A stretch of 5,790 nt of DNA, from positions 1 to 5,790 of the forward strand of contig CAJQMS010000072.1 in NCBI GenBank assembly GCA_905479505.1. The letters run 5' to 3'. This DNA comes from an uncultured Burkholderiales Genera incertae sedis bacterium (lineage in GTDB: Bacteria > Pseudomonadota > Gammaproteobacteria > Burkholderiales > Eutrophovitaceae). Positions within the stretch are counted from its first letter, which is position 1; every line of letters begins with the position of its first letter. The position numbers and the translations under genes were made by a program. This document shows positions 1 through 5,790 of the stretch, piece after piece. The notes beneath the pieces are model-generated. The model was not told where the DNA came from and searched no databases. It saw nothing but the letters and a program-made list of their open reading frames with translations.

Positions 1-2376
1 CCTCGAATAGTGGATGTCACCGATACTGCAATATCACCATCGTTCAAACGGTTATTAATCGAGACAGAAAAGCTGTCAATTAGTAAAAACGACCAATATG
101 TGTCTACCGAATTATTTCTCTTGACCGCTGTAGAGGATAGCAAAGGCATTGGTAAACTATTGATCAAGCATGGAGGGTCTTTATCCTCTTTTGAGCAAGT
201 CATTGCTGGAGTCAGAGGTGGCGTGCCTAACGAGAATATGGACGCTGAAAGTCATAGGCAAGCGCTTGAACGGTACACCGTTGACGTAACGGAAAGAGCC
301 CGTAATGGAAAACTAGACCCTGTTATTGGTAGGGATGACGAAATCAGAAGAACGATCCAAATTCTTCAACGTAGGACTAAAAACAACCCTGTACTTATTG
401 GCGAGCCAGGAGTGGGAAAAACAGCGATTGTCGAGGGTTTGGCTCAAAGAATTGTAAATGACGAGGTGCCTGACAGTATAAAGGGCAAACGAGTGTTGTC
501 TTTGGATATTGCAGCCTTGCTTGCCGGTGCAAAATATAGGGGTGACTTTGAGGAGCGATTAAAAACAGTGCTTAAATCTCTGGCTCGCGACGAAGGTATG
601 ACGATCATCTTTATAGATGAGCTCCATACCATGGTTGGTGCGGGAAAGTCTGAGGGAGCGTTGGATGCTGGCAATATGCTTAAACCTGCGCTGGCTCGAG
701 GCGAGCTGCATTGCGTAGGAGCTACAACACTTGATGAATATCGGAAATATGTTGAGAAAGATTCGGCTCTGGAGCGTCGCTTTCAAAAGGTGATGATTGA
801 TGAGCCCTCAGTTGAAAGTACGATCGCAATTTTAAGAGGCTTGCAGGAAAGATATGAACTTCATCATGGTGTCGATATTACAGACCCCGCCATAGTGGCT
901 GCCGCGCAGTTATCGCATCGATACATCACAGACCGTTTTCTTCCTGATAAGGCTATTGACTTAATCGATGAGTCAGCCGCTCGCATTAAAATGGAGCTTG
1001 ATTCGAAGCCAGAGGCTTTGGATAAAATAGATCGCCGCTTAATCCAGTTAAAAATAGAGCGAGAGGCAGTCAAGAAAGAGACCGATGAAGGTTCAAAGAA
1101 AAGGTTAATCGGAATGCAAGATGAAATTGATCGATTAATCAATGAATATGCTGATCTTGACGAAGTGTGGAAGGCCGAAAAGTCGATAGTTCATGGTGAT
1201 CAGTATGTGAAAGAACAAATTGATCAAACTAAACTTCAAATTGAAGTCGCAAAGCGAAACGGGGACTGGTCAAAAGTGTCAGAGCTGCAGTACGGTACGC
1301 TGCCTTCTTTGGAAAGCAGTTTATTAAAAGATGCCGAGCTAAATGAGAGCGTAAAAAGTTTTCGTCTTCTCAAAACTGAAGTCGGTGTTGATGAAATTGC
1401 TGAGGTGGTTTCTCGGGCGACGGGAATTCCTGTGTCAAAAATGCTGGAAGGAGAGCGGCAAAAATTAATAGAAATGGAGGCTCATCTCCATCAGCGTGTG
1501 ATCGGTCAAAAAGAGGCTATACAGGTGATTTCGAACGCTGTACGCCGCTCGAGAGCTGGGCTAAGTGATCCCAATAGACCGTACGGATCGTTTTTATTTC
1601 TTGGACCTACAGGCGTTGGTAAAACGGAGCTATGTAAAACATTAGCCCAGTTTCTTTTTGACACGGAGGATAAATTAATTCGAATTGATATGTCGGAGTT
1701 TATGGAAAAGCACTCAGTATCTCGTTTAATTGGTTCGCCACCCGGGTACGTAGGATACGACGAAGGAGGTTATCTGACTGAGGCCGTGCGAAGAAAACCT
1801 TATTCCGTGATTTTGCTGGACGAAATCGAAAAAGCTCATCCAGACGTCTTAAATGTTTTACTCCAAGCTATGGATGATGGTCGCATGACAGACGGACAAG
1901 GTCGAACCGTTGATTTTAAAAATACGGTGATTGTTATGACGTCGAATGTCGGCTCCCATATGATTCAGTCTATGGATTGGAATCAGGTTGGCGCTGTAAA
2001 AAATGCGGTGATGGAGAGTGTAAAGGAGGTGTTCAAGCCTGAATTCATAAACCGGCTCGATGAAGTGGTGGTATTCCATGGGTTAGGCAGAAAAGATGTT
2101 AGTGCCATCCTAGCCATTCAGTTTGCACGATTACGAGAGCGATTACAGGGTCTCGATATTAATTTCCAGTTCAATAACGAGGTACTTGAGGCGTTGGGGG
2201 ATAACAATTTTGACCCGACTTATGGGGCTCGACCGCTTAAGCGCGCAATTCAGTCAGAAATTGAGAATCCACTTTCAAAGTTAATCCTTGAGGGTGCTTT
2301 TGGTCCGGGAGATACTATCGTCACTGAGGTAGAAAAGGGTGTTTTAAATTTTCGCAAATTAATTGAGGGAAGTTAA
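1..2376 (+). CDS. clpB: ATP-dependent protein disaggregase ClpB (5'-truncated by window edge)
   Basis: ClpB is a cytoplasmic hexameric AAA+ chaperone that, with DnaK/DnaJ/GrpE, threads aggregated proteins through its pore after heat stress. The frame is open to base 1 (791 codons visible); by comparison with E. coli ClpB (857 residues) about 72 N-terminal residues are missing, so the GTG at position 10 is an internal codon, not the start. Counting codons from base 1: the second half of the Clp N-domain comes first; AAA1 has Walker A GEPGVGKT (134-141), pore loop GAKYRG (tyrosine 179), Walker B IIFIDE (202-207) and arginine fingers 259-260; the coiled-coil M-domain lies at about 340-455 and includes WKAEK and ELQYG; AAA2 has Walker A GPTGVGKT (535-542), pore loop GYVGY (582-586), Walker B VILLDE (603-608) and sensor-2 GARPLKR (742-748). 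All catalytic motifs are intact. The M-domain identifies ClpB rather than ClpA or ClpC. Its promoter lies outside the window. Confidence 0.98.
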   Translation, partial: PRIVDVTDTAISPSFKRLLIETEKLSISKNDQYVSTELFLLTAVEDSKGIGKLLIKHGGSLSSFEQVIAGVRGGVPNENMDAESHRQALERYTVDVTERARNGKLDPVIGRDDEIRRTIQILQRRTKNNPVLIGEPGVGKTAIVEGLAQRIVNDEVPDSIKGKRVLSLDIAALLAGAKYRGDFEERLKTVLKSLARDEGMTIIFIDELHTMVGAGKSEGALDAGNMLKPALARGELHCVGATTLDEYRKYVEKDSALERRFQKVMIDEPSVESTIAILRGLQERYELHHGVDITDPAIVAAAQLSHRYITDRFLPDKAIDLIDESAARIKMELDSKPEALDKIDRRLIQLKIEREAVKKETDEGSKKRLIGMQDEIDRLINEYADLDEVWKAEKSIVHGDQYVKEQIDQTKLQIEVAKRNGDWSKVSELQYGTLPSLESSLLKDAELNESVKSFRLLKTEVGVDEIAEVVSRATGIPVSKMLEGERQKLIEMEAHLHQRVIGQKEAIQVISNAVRRSRAGLSDPNRPYGSFLFLGPTGVGKTELCKTLAQFLFDTEDKLIRIDMSEFMEKHSVSRLIGSPPGYVGYDEGGYLTEAVRRKPYSVILLDEIEKAHPDVLNVLLQAMDDGRMTDGQGRTVDFKNTVIVMTSNVGSHMIQSMDWNQVGAVKNAVMESVKEVFKPEFINRLDEVVVFHGLGRKDVSAILAIQFARLRERLQGLDINFQFNNEVLEALGDNNFDPTYGARPLKRAIQSEIENPLSKLILEGAFGPGDTIVTEVEKGVLNFRKLIEGS

Positions 2377-2390
2377 CAATAAATACTGGA

Positions 2391-2415
2391 AAAATAACCT
2401 TATTTGGGTTATTTT
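2391..2415 (+). terminator. AT-rich perfect hairpin after clpB, possible weak terminator
   Basis: AAAATAACC (2391-2399) is perfectly complementary to GGTTATTTT (2407-2415), with a 7-base loop, 15 bases after the clpB stop. The T4 at the end of the 3' arm could act as a short U-tract. The stem has only two G-C pairs, so termination would be inefficient. Its place between a heat-shock gene and scpA suits a transcription boundary. The inverted repeat is seen directly; the terminator role is inferred. Confidence 0.4.
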
Positions 2416-2422
2416 CTAGTTC

Positions 2423-2452
2423 CTGACACAACATCTAGTGTATTGTTATACT
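2423..2452 (+). promoter_or_regulatory. Candidate sigma70-type promoter before scpA
   Basis: CTGACA (2423-2428, 5/6 match to TTGACA) and TATACT (2447-2452, 5/6 match to TATAAT) are 18 bases apart, and TG at 2444-2445 gives an extended -10. On sequence alone this is a strong promoter. The predicted transcription start (about 2459-2460) falls just after the ATG at 2455 that is the best scpA start, so either the start codon or the promoter call is off, or scpA is also read from an upstream transcript. Confidence 0.5.
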
Positions 2453-2454
2453 TT

Positions 2455-3267
2455 ATGGATCCCGTTGACTTACTTGCTGTAGCACCAGAACCAAGCCGCG
2501 TTGGCGTTTTCCGAGGAGAGCCGATTATTGCGTTGCCGGCGAATCTTTATATTCCTCCAGAAGCGCTTCAAGTCATGCTGGAGTCGTTTGAAGGGCCCCT
2601 CGATTTATTGTTGTTTTTGATCAGAAAACAAAATCTTGATGTGCTTGACATTCCAATGGCAGATTTGACCGAACAGTACATGGTGTACGTAGAGTCCATG
2701 AAGGCCAGTAACCTAGAGTTAGCCGCGGAATACCTACTGATGGCCGCAGTTTTGACGGAAATTAAGTCAAGAATGTTATTACCGCGAACTGGAGGGCCCA
2801 TCGATGATGAAGATTTTGATCCGAGAGCGGAGTTAGTCAGACGATTAATCGAATACGAGCGCATGAAAAAGGCCTCGGTAAAATTAAACGAGCACCCAGT
2901 TGTTGATCGTGATTTTTCACGAGCATCTGTTTTTTTCGAAAAGTCTGATTACGTATCCCCACCAATGGTGGATCAAAATGATTTACGTATGGCGTGGGTG
3001 GCAATTATAAATCGGGCAAAAAATAATAAACACCATATGATCAGCCGAGAAGAACTCTCGGTTCGAGGGCATATGAGCCAGATTCTTAGGAGGCTTCAAA
3101 ATCATCACTTTCTTCGCTTCGAAGATTTATTCGAAATAGACAAGGGGGTCCAATACGTGGTGGTGTCATTCTTAGCGATACTTGAACTTGCAAAAGATAC
3201 GGTAATAGAACTCTCTCAGCAGGGTGTATTTTCAACTATTTATGTGAGGCTATCGAATGAAAACTGA
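2455..3267 (+). CDS. scpA: Segregation and condensation protein A (kleisin)
   Basis: ScpA is the kleisin that bridges the heads of the SMC dimer and, with ScpB, forms the bacterial condensin acting on the nucleoid. From the ATG at 2455 the protein has 270 residues, within the usual range. Residues 44-110 are the N-terminal SMC-binding domain, with FEGPLDLLLFLIRKQN (45-60), LDIPMADLTEQY (64-75) and LAAEYLLMAAVLTEIKSRMLLP (89-110). An acidic linker (116-122) precedes RAELVRRLIEYERMK, and the C-terminal winged-helix part contains HHMISREELSVRGHMS (193-208) and ends in TIYVRLSNEN. The start is uncertain. The GEPIIALPANLYIPPEAL lead-in (21-38) resembles the family N-terminus, which favours a start upstream of it; ATG 2455 is the only ordinary codon there but has no Shine-Dalgarno. 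TTG 2404 lies inside a hairpin. TTG 2533 has GAGGAGAG 12 bases upstream but would remove part of the lead-in. ATG 2575 begins just before FEGPLDLLL. The gene overlaps scpB by 11 bp. Confidence 0.95.
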   Translation: MDPVDLLAVAPEPSRVGVFRGEPIIALPANLYIPPEALQVMLESFEGPLDLLLFLIRKQNLDVLDIPMADLTEQYMVYVESMKASNLELAAEYLLMAAVLTEIKSRMLLPRTGGPIDDEDFDPRAELVRRLIEYERMKKASVKLNEHPVVDRDFSRASVFFEKSDYVSPPMVDQNDLRMAWVAIINRAKNNKHHMISREELSVRGHMSQILRRLQNHHFLRFEDLFEIDKGVQYVVVSFLAILELAKDTVIELSQQGVFSTIYVRLSNEN

Positions 3268-3913
3268 TCTGAAGCGAGGTACTACAACTCTCAAGCAGAC
3301 CATTGAGGCAGCTTTGCTTGGATCACCTGACCCACTTTCGATTCATGACCTCAAAAGAATGTTCGATGAAGAGGTAACATCTCAAGAGATAAAACTTGCT
3401 CTGAGTGAAATTACTGAGGACTGGTCAGATAGAAGCGCTGAGCTCGTAGAAGTGGCTAGCGGTTGGAGGATGCAGGTGCGGGTAGAATATCAAAAAAATT
3501 TGGATAAATTGGAACCTCCAAGACTTCCAAAATACTCACGAGCGGTTCTCGAGACACTAGCGATTATTGCTTATAAGCAGCCTGTTACAAGGGGTGACAT
3601 TGAGGATGTGCGTGGGGTCGCCGTGTCGCCAAATATTTTAAAATCGTTAGAGGCAAGGGGATGGGTCGATCAAATTGGCGTCAGGGAGACTCCGGGCAGG
3701 CCTGGTCTCTTTGGGACGACCGAGACCTTCCTCAACGACCTAGGTTTAAAAACACTCACTGACTTGCCGCCTTTGGAGGAGTTGGGTGAGTTGGTTGAAG
3801 AGACGCCTGAGTTAGGGGAGCAAATGTCGTTAGACGTCGGGGCTGAGACTGATGAATCGGAATTGACGCCAGCTCATGTACTCAATGCACCGAGCACTCA
3901 GTCGTTGAACTGA
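3257..3913 (+). CDS. scpB: SMC-Scp complex subunit ScpB
   Basis: ScpB forms a dimer of tandem winged-helix domains that binds the central part of ScpA and regulates the SMC ATPase in chromosome condensation and segregation. The 218-residue protein has the first winged helix at about 12-85, with the conserved LVEVASGWRMQVR (63-75), and the second at about 92-165, with the signature PKYSRAVLETLAIIAYKQPVTRGDIEDVRG starting at residue 91, followed by LKSLEARGWV and the GRPGLFGTT strand (147-155). The family motif LKTLTDLPPL (164-173) precedes an acidic, low-complexity tail of about 45 residues that is expected to be disordered and is typically variable. The ATG overlaps the end of scpA in another frame, and TGAGG (3245-3249) inside scpA sits 7 bases upstream of it, so translation of the two is probably coupled. 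No rluB follows, unlike many betaproteobacterial loci. Confidence 0.97.
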   Translation: MKTDLKRGTTTLKQTIEAALLGSPDPLSIHDLKRMFDEEVTSQEIKLALSEITEDWSDRSAELVEVASGWRMQVRVEYQKNLDKLEPPRLPKYSRAVLETLAIIAYKQPVTRGDIEDVRGVAVSPNILKSLEARGWVDQIGVRETPGRPGLFGTTETFLNDLGLKTLTDLPPLEELGELVEETPELGEQMSLDVGAETDESELTPAHVLNAPSTQSLN

Positions 3914-3943
3914 GTTAAGATGAAGGTCTTGAAGAAAATCTTT

Positions 3944-3967
3944 AATGCCCGTCAATACCGGGTTTTA
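3944..3967 (+). terminator. Weak hairpin with T-rich tail after scpB, possible terminator
   Basis: CCCG (3948-3951) pairs with CGGG (3959-3962) around a 7-base loop, extended by a G-T pair (3947/3963) and, past one mismatch, three A-T pairs (3943-3945 with 3965-3967). TTTTATT follows directly. It lies 34 bases after the scpB stop and upstream of the tRNA promoter, where the scpAB transcript should end. The stem is short, so this is a weak call. Confidence 0.3.
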
Positions 3968-3990
3968 TTCCGTTTTATTTGCATTAAGGC

Positions 3991-4020
3991 TTGTGTTGCA
4001 AATGTTTAGTCTGTTAAAAT
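3991..4020 (+). promoter_or_regulatory. Promoter of the tRNA-fMet gene
   Basis: TAAAAT (4015-4020, 5/6 match to the -10 consensus) is preceded by TG at 4012-4013, making an extended -10. A poor -35, TTGTGT (3991-3996), lies 18 bases upstream. The next bases, CTCGCTCC, form a GC-rich discriminator like those of rRNA and tRNA promoters under growth-rate/stringent control. The predicted start near 4027 leaves a 5' leader of about 14 bases before the mature tRNA. The motifs are seen; the regulatory reading comes from knowledge of enterobacterial stable-RNA promoters. Confidence 0.6.
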
Positions 4021-4040
4021 CTCGCTCCTGTTTTGCCGGA

Positions 4041-4117
<77 letters not shown>

Positions 4118-4130
4118 TTCGCAAAATGTG

Positions 4131-4162
4131 AAAAAGGCCCCAAATTGTTTTGGGGCTTTTTT
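4131..4162 (+). terminator. Strong intrinsic terminator of tRNA-fMet
   Basis: GCCCCAAA (4137-4144) pairs perfectly with TTTGGGGC (4149-4156) around a 4-base loop, followed by six T (4157-4162). The flanking A5 (4131-4135) can extend the stem through the T-run, giving the A-tract/U-tract form of a classic rho-independent terminator. It begins 14 bases after the mature tRNA end. In E. coli some transcription reads from metY into rimP-nusA; the same could occur here, but the sequence favours efficient termination. Confidence 0.9.
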
Positions 4163-4184
4163 GTAGTTTTGACACATTAGGTTC

Positions 4185-4193
4185 TGCTATACT
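4185..4193 (+). promoter_or_regulatory. Candidate extended -10 promoter for rimP-nusA
   Basis: TGC followed by TATACT (4188-4193, 5/6 match) makes an extended -10 element. A perfect TTGACA at 4169-4174 is only 13 bases upstream, too near for a normal -35, and the properly spaced position (about 4165-4170) is a poor match. Extended -10 promoters can work without a -35. The predicted start is about 4200, leaving a leader of about 70 bases before rimP. It lies just past the tRNA terminator, where a separate promoter for the rimP operon would be needed. Confidence 0.45.
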
Positions 4194-4231
4194 CAGGATT
4201 AAATGAGAATGATTTCTGAGTATTTTTTGAT

Positions 4232-4251
4232 GGGCTATTAGCCCTTTTTTT
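4232..4251 (+). terminator. Hairpin plus T7 tract in the rimP leader (terminator or attenuator)
   Basis: GGGCT (4232-4236) pairs with AGCCC (4240-4244) around a 3-base loop and is followed at once by seven T (4245-4251). It has the form of a short intrinsic terminator. It lies downstream of the candidate rimP promoter and 17 bases before the rimP ATG, so if active it would attenuate the rimP-nusA transcript. It could also be a second terminator for read-through from the tRNA gene. With only five base pairs the efficiency is doubtful. Confidence 0.45.
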
Positions 4252-4268
4252 GTTTCTACTTGGTGCCG

Positions 4269-4700
4269 ATGGAGATACAAGACTTACTTGAGAAAACTTT
4301 GGCGGGTATGAATTACGAGCTCGTCGACTTTGAGGTGGCAGGTCAATCGGGACTCGTCCGTATTCTCATTGACGCAGAGAAAGGCATCGGTTTAGAAGAC
4401 TGCTCTTTGGTAAGCAGCCATTTATCTCGGTTGTTTGAAATTGAGCAATTCCAATATGACAGGCTAGAGGTATCATCTCCAGGATTGGATCGGCCATTAA
4501 AAAAACTAGCAGATTTTGAGCGTTTCGTAGGTGAAAAAATTGTCGTGCAATTTAAGCTGGCGTATGAAGGGCAGCGAAAGTTCCGTGGTCAATTGATGGA
4601 AGTGAGAGAAAATTTAATAGACATGGAAGTGGATGGTGATCGCGTGATCACGTTCGAGTTACATGAAATAAAAAAAGCGAATTTAATTCCTGCAATTTAG
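4269..4700 (+). CDS. rimP: Ribosome maturation factor RimP
   Basis: RimP binds the immature 30S subunit and helps assemble it around ribosomal proteins S12 and S19. From ATG 4269 the protein has 143 residues, near the 150 of E. coli RimP. The N-terminal alpha/beta domain (about 1-75) shows NYELVDFEVAG (15-25), LVRILIDAEKGIGLEDC (29-45) and VSSHLSRLFEIEQ (48-60). The family signature LEVSSPGLDRPL (66-77) links to the SH3/Sm-like C-domain (about 80-143), which ends in the typical IKKANLIP. The start is not settled: TTG 4260 and GTG 4263 are in frame, and none of the three has a Shine-Dalgarno; the bases upstream are a run of T. ATG 4269 is preferred as the only standard start codon. nusA follows after 22 bases, an arrangement conserved across Proteobacteria. 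Confidence 0.96.
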   Translation: MEIQDLLEKTLAGMNYELVDFEVAGQSGLVRILIDAEKGIGLEDCSLVSSHLSRLFEIEQFQYDRLEVSSPGLDRPLKKLADFERFVGEKIVVQFKLAYEGQRKFRGQLMEVRENLIDMEVDGDRVITFELHEIKKANLIPAI

Positions 4701-4722
4701 TTAACTTTAAAAGGTTTAGGAC

Positions 4723-5790
4723 ATGAGTCGAGAGATGTTACTGCTGGTGGATGCGTTAGCGAGAGAAAAAAGCGTCGAAAAAAGCATCGTTTTTGAAGCT
4801 TTGGAGATGGCTCTTGCGTCGGCCACCAAGCGAAAGAATAAACTCGATATTGACGTTAGGGTCTCCATCGATCAGACGACGGGAGAGTATGAAAGTTTTC
4901 GGCGTTGGGAAGTTGTCGAAGGAGAGGAGCTAGAGCTTCCAGATCAACAACTATCGCTTGAAGATGCTCAGTCGAGAAGTCCTGGAGCTGAACTCCATGA
5001 ATTTATCGAGGAGCCGTTGGAAGCTATCGAATTCGGGAGGATTGGAGCGCAGGCAGCAAAGCAAGTCATTATGCAAAAAATTCGCGATGCTGAGCGAGAG
5101 CAAATTTTAAATGATTTCTTGGCACGTGATGAGGTGATAGTGTCTGGAACAGTGAAACGTATTGAACGAGGGAACGTGATTATTGAATCGGGTCGAGTGG
5201 AAGCGTTGCTTCCGAGGGAGCAGATGATCCCCAGGGAAAATATTCGTGTGGGTGACCGGATACGAACTTATTTAAGTCGCGTTGATCGTGAGGCACGAGG
5301 GCATCAACTGATACTTTCGCGCACTATGCCTCAGTTCGTGTCTAGTTTGTTCGAGTTGGAGGTGCCCGAAATCGAAGAGGGGCTCGTAGAAATTATCGGA
5401 GCGGCGCGTGACCCTGGGTCTAGGGCGAAAATCGCTGTCAAGTCCAACGATAGACGTATAGACCCGGTTGGTACGTGTGTCGGAATGAGAGGATCTCGAG
5501 TTCAGGCGGTGACAAATGAATTGTCGGGTGAGCGTATAGATATCGTTCTCTGGGCAGAAGATCATGCTCAGTTTATTGTAAACGCGTTATCGCCTGCAGA
5601 GGTCAGTAGGATCACTGTTGACGAGGAAAAGCATGCGATGGACATAGTGGTGGAGGAGGAAAACCTTGCTCAGGCCATCGGCCGAGGCGGTCAGAACGTT
5701 CGATTAGCTTCTGAATTAACCGGCTGGACTTTGAACATATTGACGGAGGAGCAATCACAACAGAAGGTTGAAGAGGAGTCGACTACTGTT
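4723..5790 (+). CDS. nusA: Transcription termination/antitermination factor NusA (3'-truncated by window edge)
   Basis: NusA binds RNA polymerase and nascent RNA, promotes pausing and hairpin-dependent termination, and acts in rRNA and phage antitermination. The frame is open from ATG 4723 to the last base, giving 356 codons of about 490-500 expected. The start is supported by AAAAGG (4709-4714) 8 bases upstream and by the family N-terminus MSREMLLLVDALAREK. In order: the polymerase-binding N-domain (about 1-130), including SFRRWEVVE (58-66) and AKQVIMQKIRDAER (112-125); the S1 domain (about 136-200), with GTVKRIERGNVIIESG and LLPREQMIPRE; KH1 (about 200-278), with DPGSRAKIAV and the GMRG loop (254-257); and KH2 (about 280-342), with the GRGG loop (320-323) and QNVRLASELTGW. 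The visible part then becomes acidic and Gln/Glu-rich; any C-terminal acidic repeats lie outside. In E. coli NusA represses its own operon. Confidence 0.98.
   Translation, partial: MSREMLLLVDALAREKSVEKSIVFEALEMALASATKRKNKLDIDVRVSIDQTTGEYESFRRWEVVEGEELELPDQQLSLEDAQSRSPGAELHEFIEEPLEAIEFGRIGAQAAKQVIMQKIRDAEREQILNDFLARDEVIVSGTVKRIERGNVIIESGRVEALLPREQMIPRENIRVGDRIRTYLSRVDREARGHQLILSRTMPQFVSSLFELEVPEIEEGLVEIIGAARDPGSRAKIAVKSNDRRIDPVGTCVGMRGSRVQAVTNELSGERIDIVLWAEDHAQFIVNALSPAEVSRITVDEEKHAMDIVVEEENLAQAIGRGGQNVRLASELTGWTLNILTEEQSQQKVEEESTTV

Noticed and set aside
10..12. GTG as the start of clpB.
   Set aside because: The frame is open to base 1 and the visible protein begins in the middle of the Clp N-domain, so the true start lies before the window.
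444..2079. Four reverse-strand frames of 73-92 codons inside clpB.
   Set aside because: They are antisense to an intact, strongly conserved coding frame and have no recognisable protein motifs or upstream ribosome sites.
2404..2406. TTG as the start of scpA.
   Set aside because: It lies at the loop of the clpB-scpA hairpin, has no good ribosome site, and the 17 residues it adds do not resemble the family.
2568..2864. Reverse-strand frame of 98 codons inside scpA.
   Set aside because: It shadows the conserved kleisin N-domain and shows no family features of its own.
3764..3830. Near-repeat in the scpB tail (GAGTTGGGTGAG and GAGTTAGGGGAG).
   Set aside because: It reflects a Glu/Leu/Gly-rich disordered tail; two imperfect copies in a low-complexity region do not support a functional repeat.
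5272..5565. Reverse-strand frame of 97 codons opposite nusA.
   Set aside because: The forward frame is an unbroken NusA through S1 and KH domains; the reverse frame is a by-product.

Overview
The window is a stretch of bacterial core genome, all on the + strand: the 3' part of clpB, then scpA and scpB, an initiator tRNA gene, rimP, and the 5' part of nusA. Protein sequence points to the Proteobacteria, most likely a betaproteobacterium of moderate to low GC content. The N-terminus of NusA (MSREMLLLVDALAREKSVEK) is of the betaproteobacterial kind. ScpA has the GEP..LP..LYIPPEAL lead-in before the kleisin N-domain and the HHMISREELSVRGHMS block, both of which I recall from beta- and related gammaproteobacterial ScpA. 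This assignment is from remembered family sequences, not from a search.

Layout: 1-2376 is clpB without its start (about the first 72 residues lie outside the window). 2377-2454 is a short gap with a perfect 9-bp AT-rich hairpin and a near-consensus sigma70-type promoter. 2455-3267 is scpA and 3257-3913 is scpB; the two overlap by 11 bp and are surely co-transcribed. 3914-4268 has no protein gene. It holds a weak possible scpAB terminator, a stable-RNA type promoter, tRNA-fMet (4041-4117), a strong intrinsic terminator (4131-4162), a candidate extended -10 promoter (4185-4193) and a second hairpin with a T7 tract (4232-4251). 4269-4700 is rimP and 4723-5790 is nusA, which runs off the right edge.

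Functionally there are three groups. ClpB is a heat-shock disaggregase. ScpA and ScpB are the kleisin and winged-helix partners of SMC in chromosome condensation. tRNA-fMet, RimP and NusA belong to the conserved metY-rimP-nusA-infB transcription/translation cluster, and infB would be expected just past the right edge. Nothing here looks mobile, phage-derived, defensive or CRISPR-like, and I see no exotic system. The points that merit a second look are small: the leaders of scpA and rimP, where predicted promoters, hairpins and start codons fit together oddly, and the absence of rluB, which often lies between scpB and rimP in betaproteobacteria.
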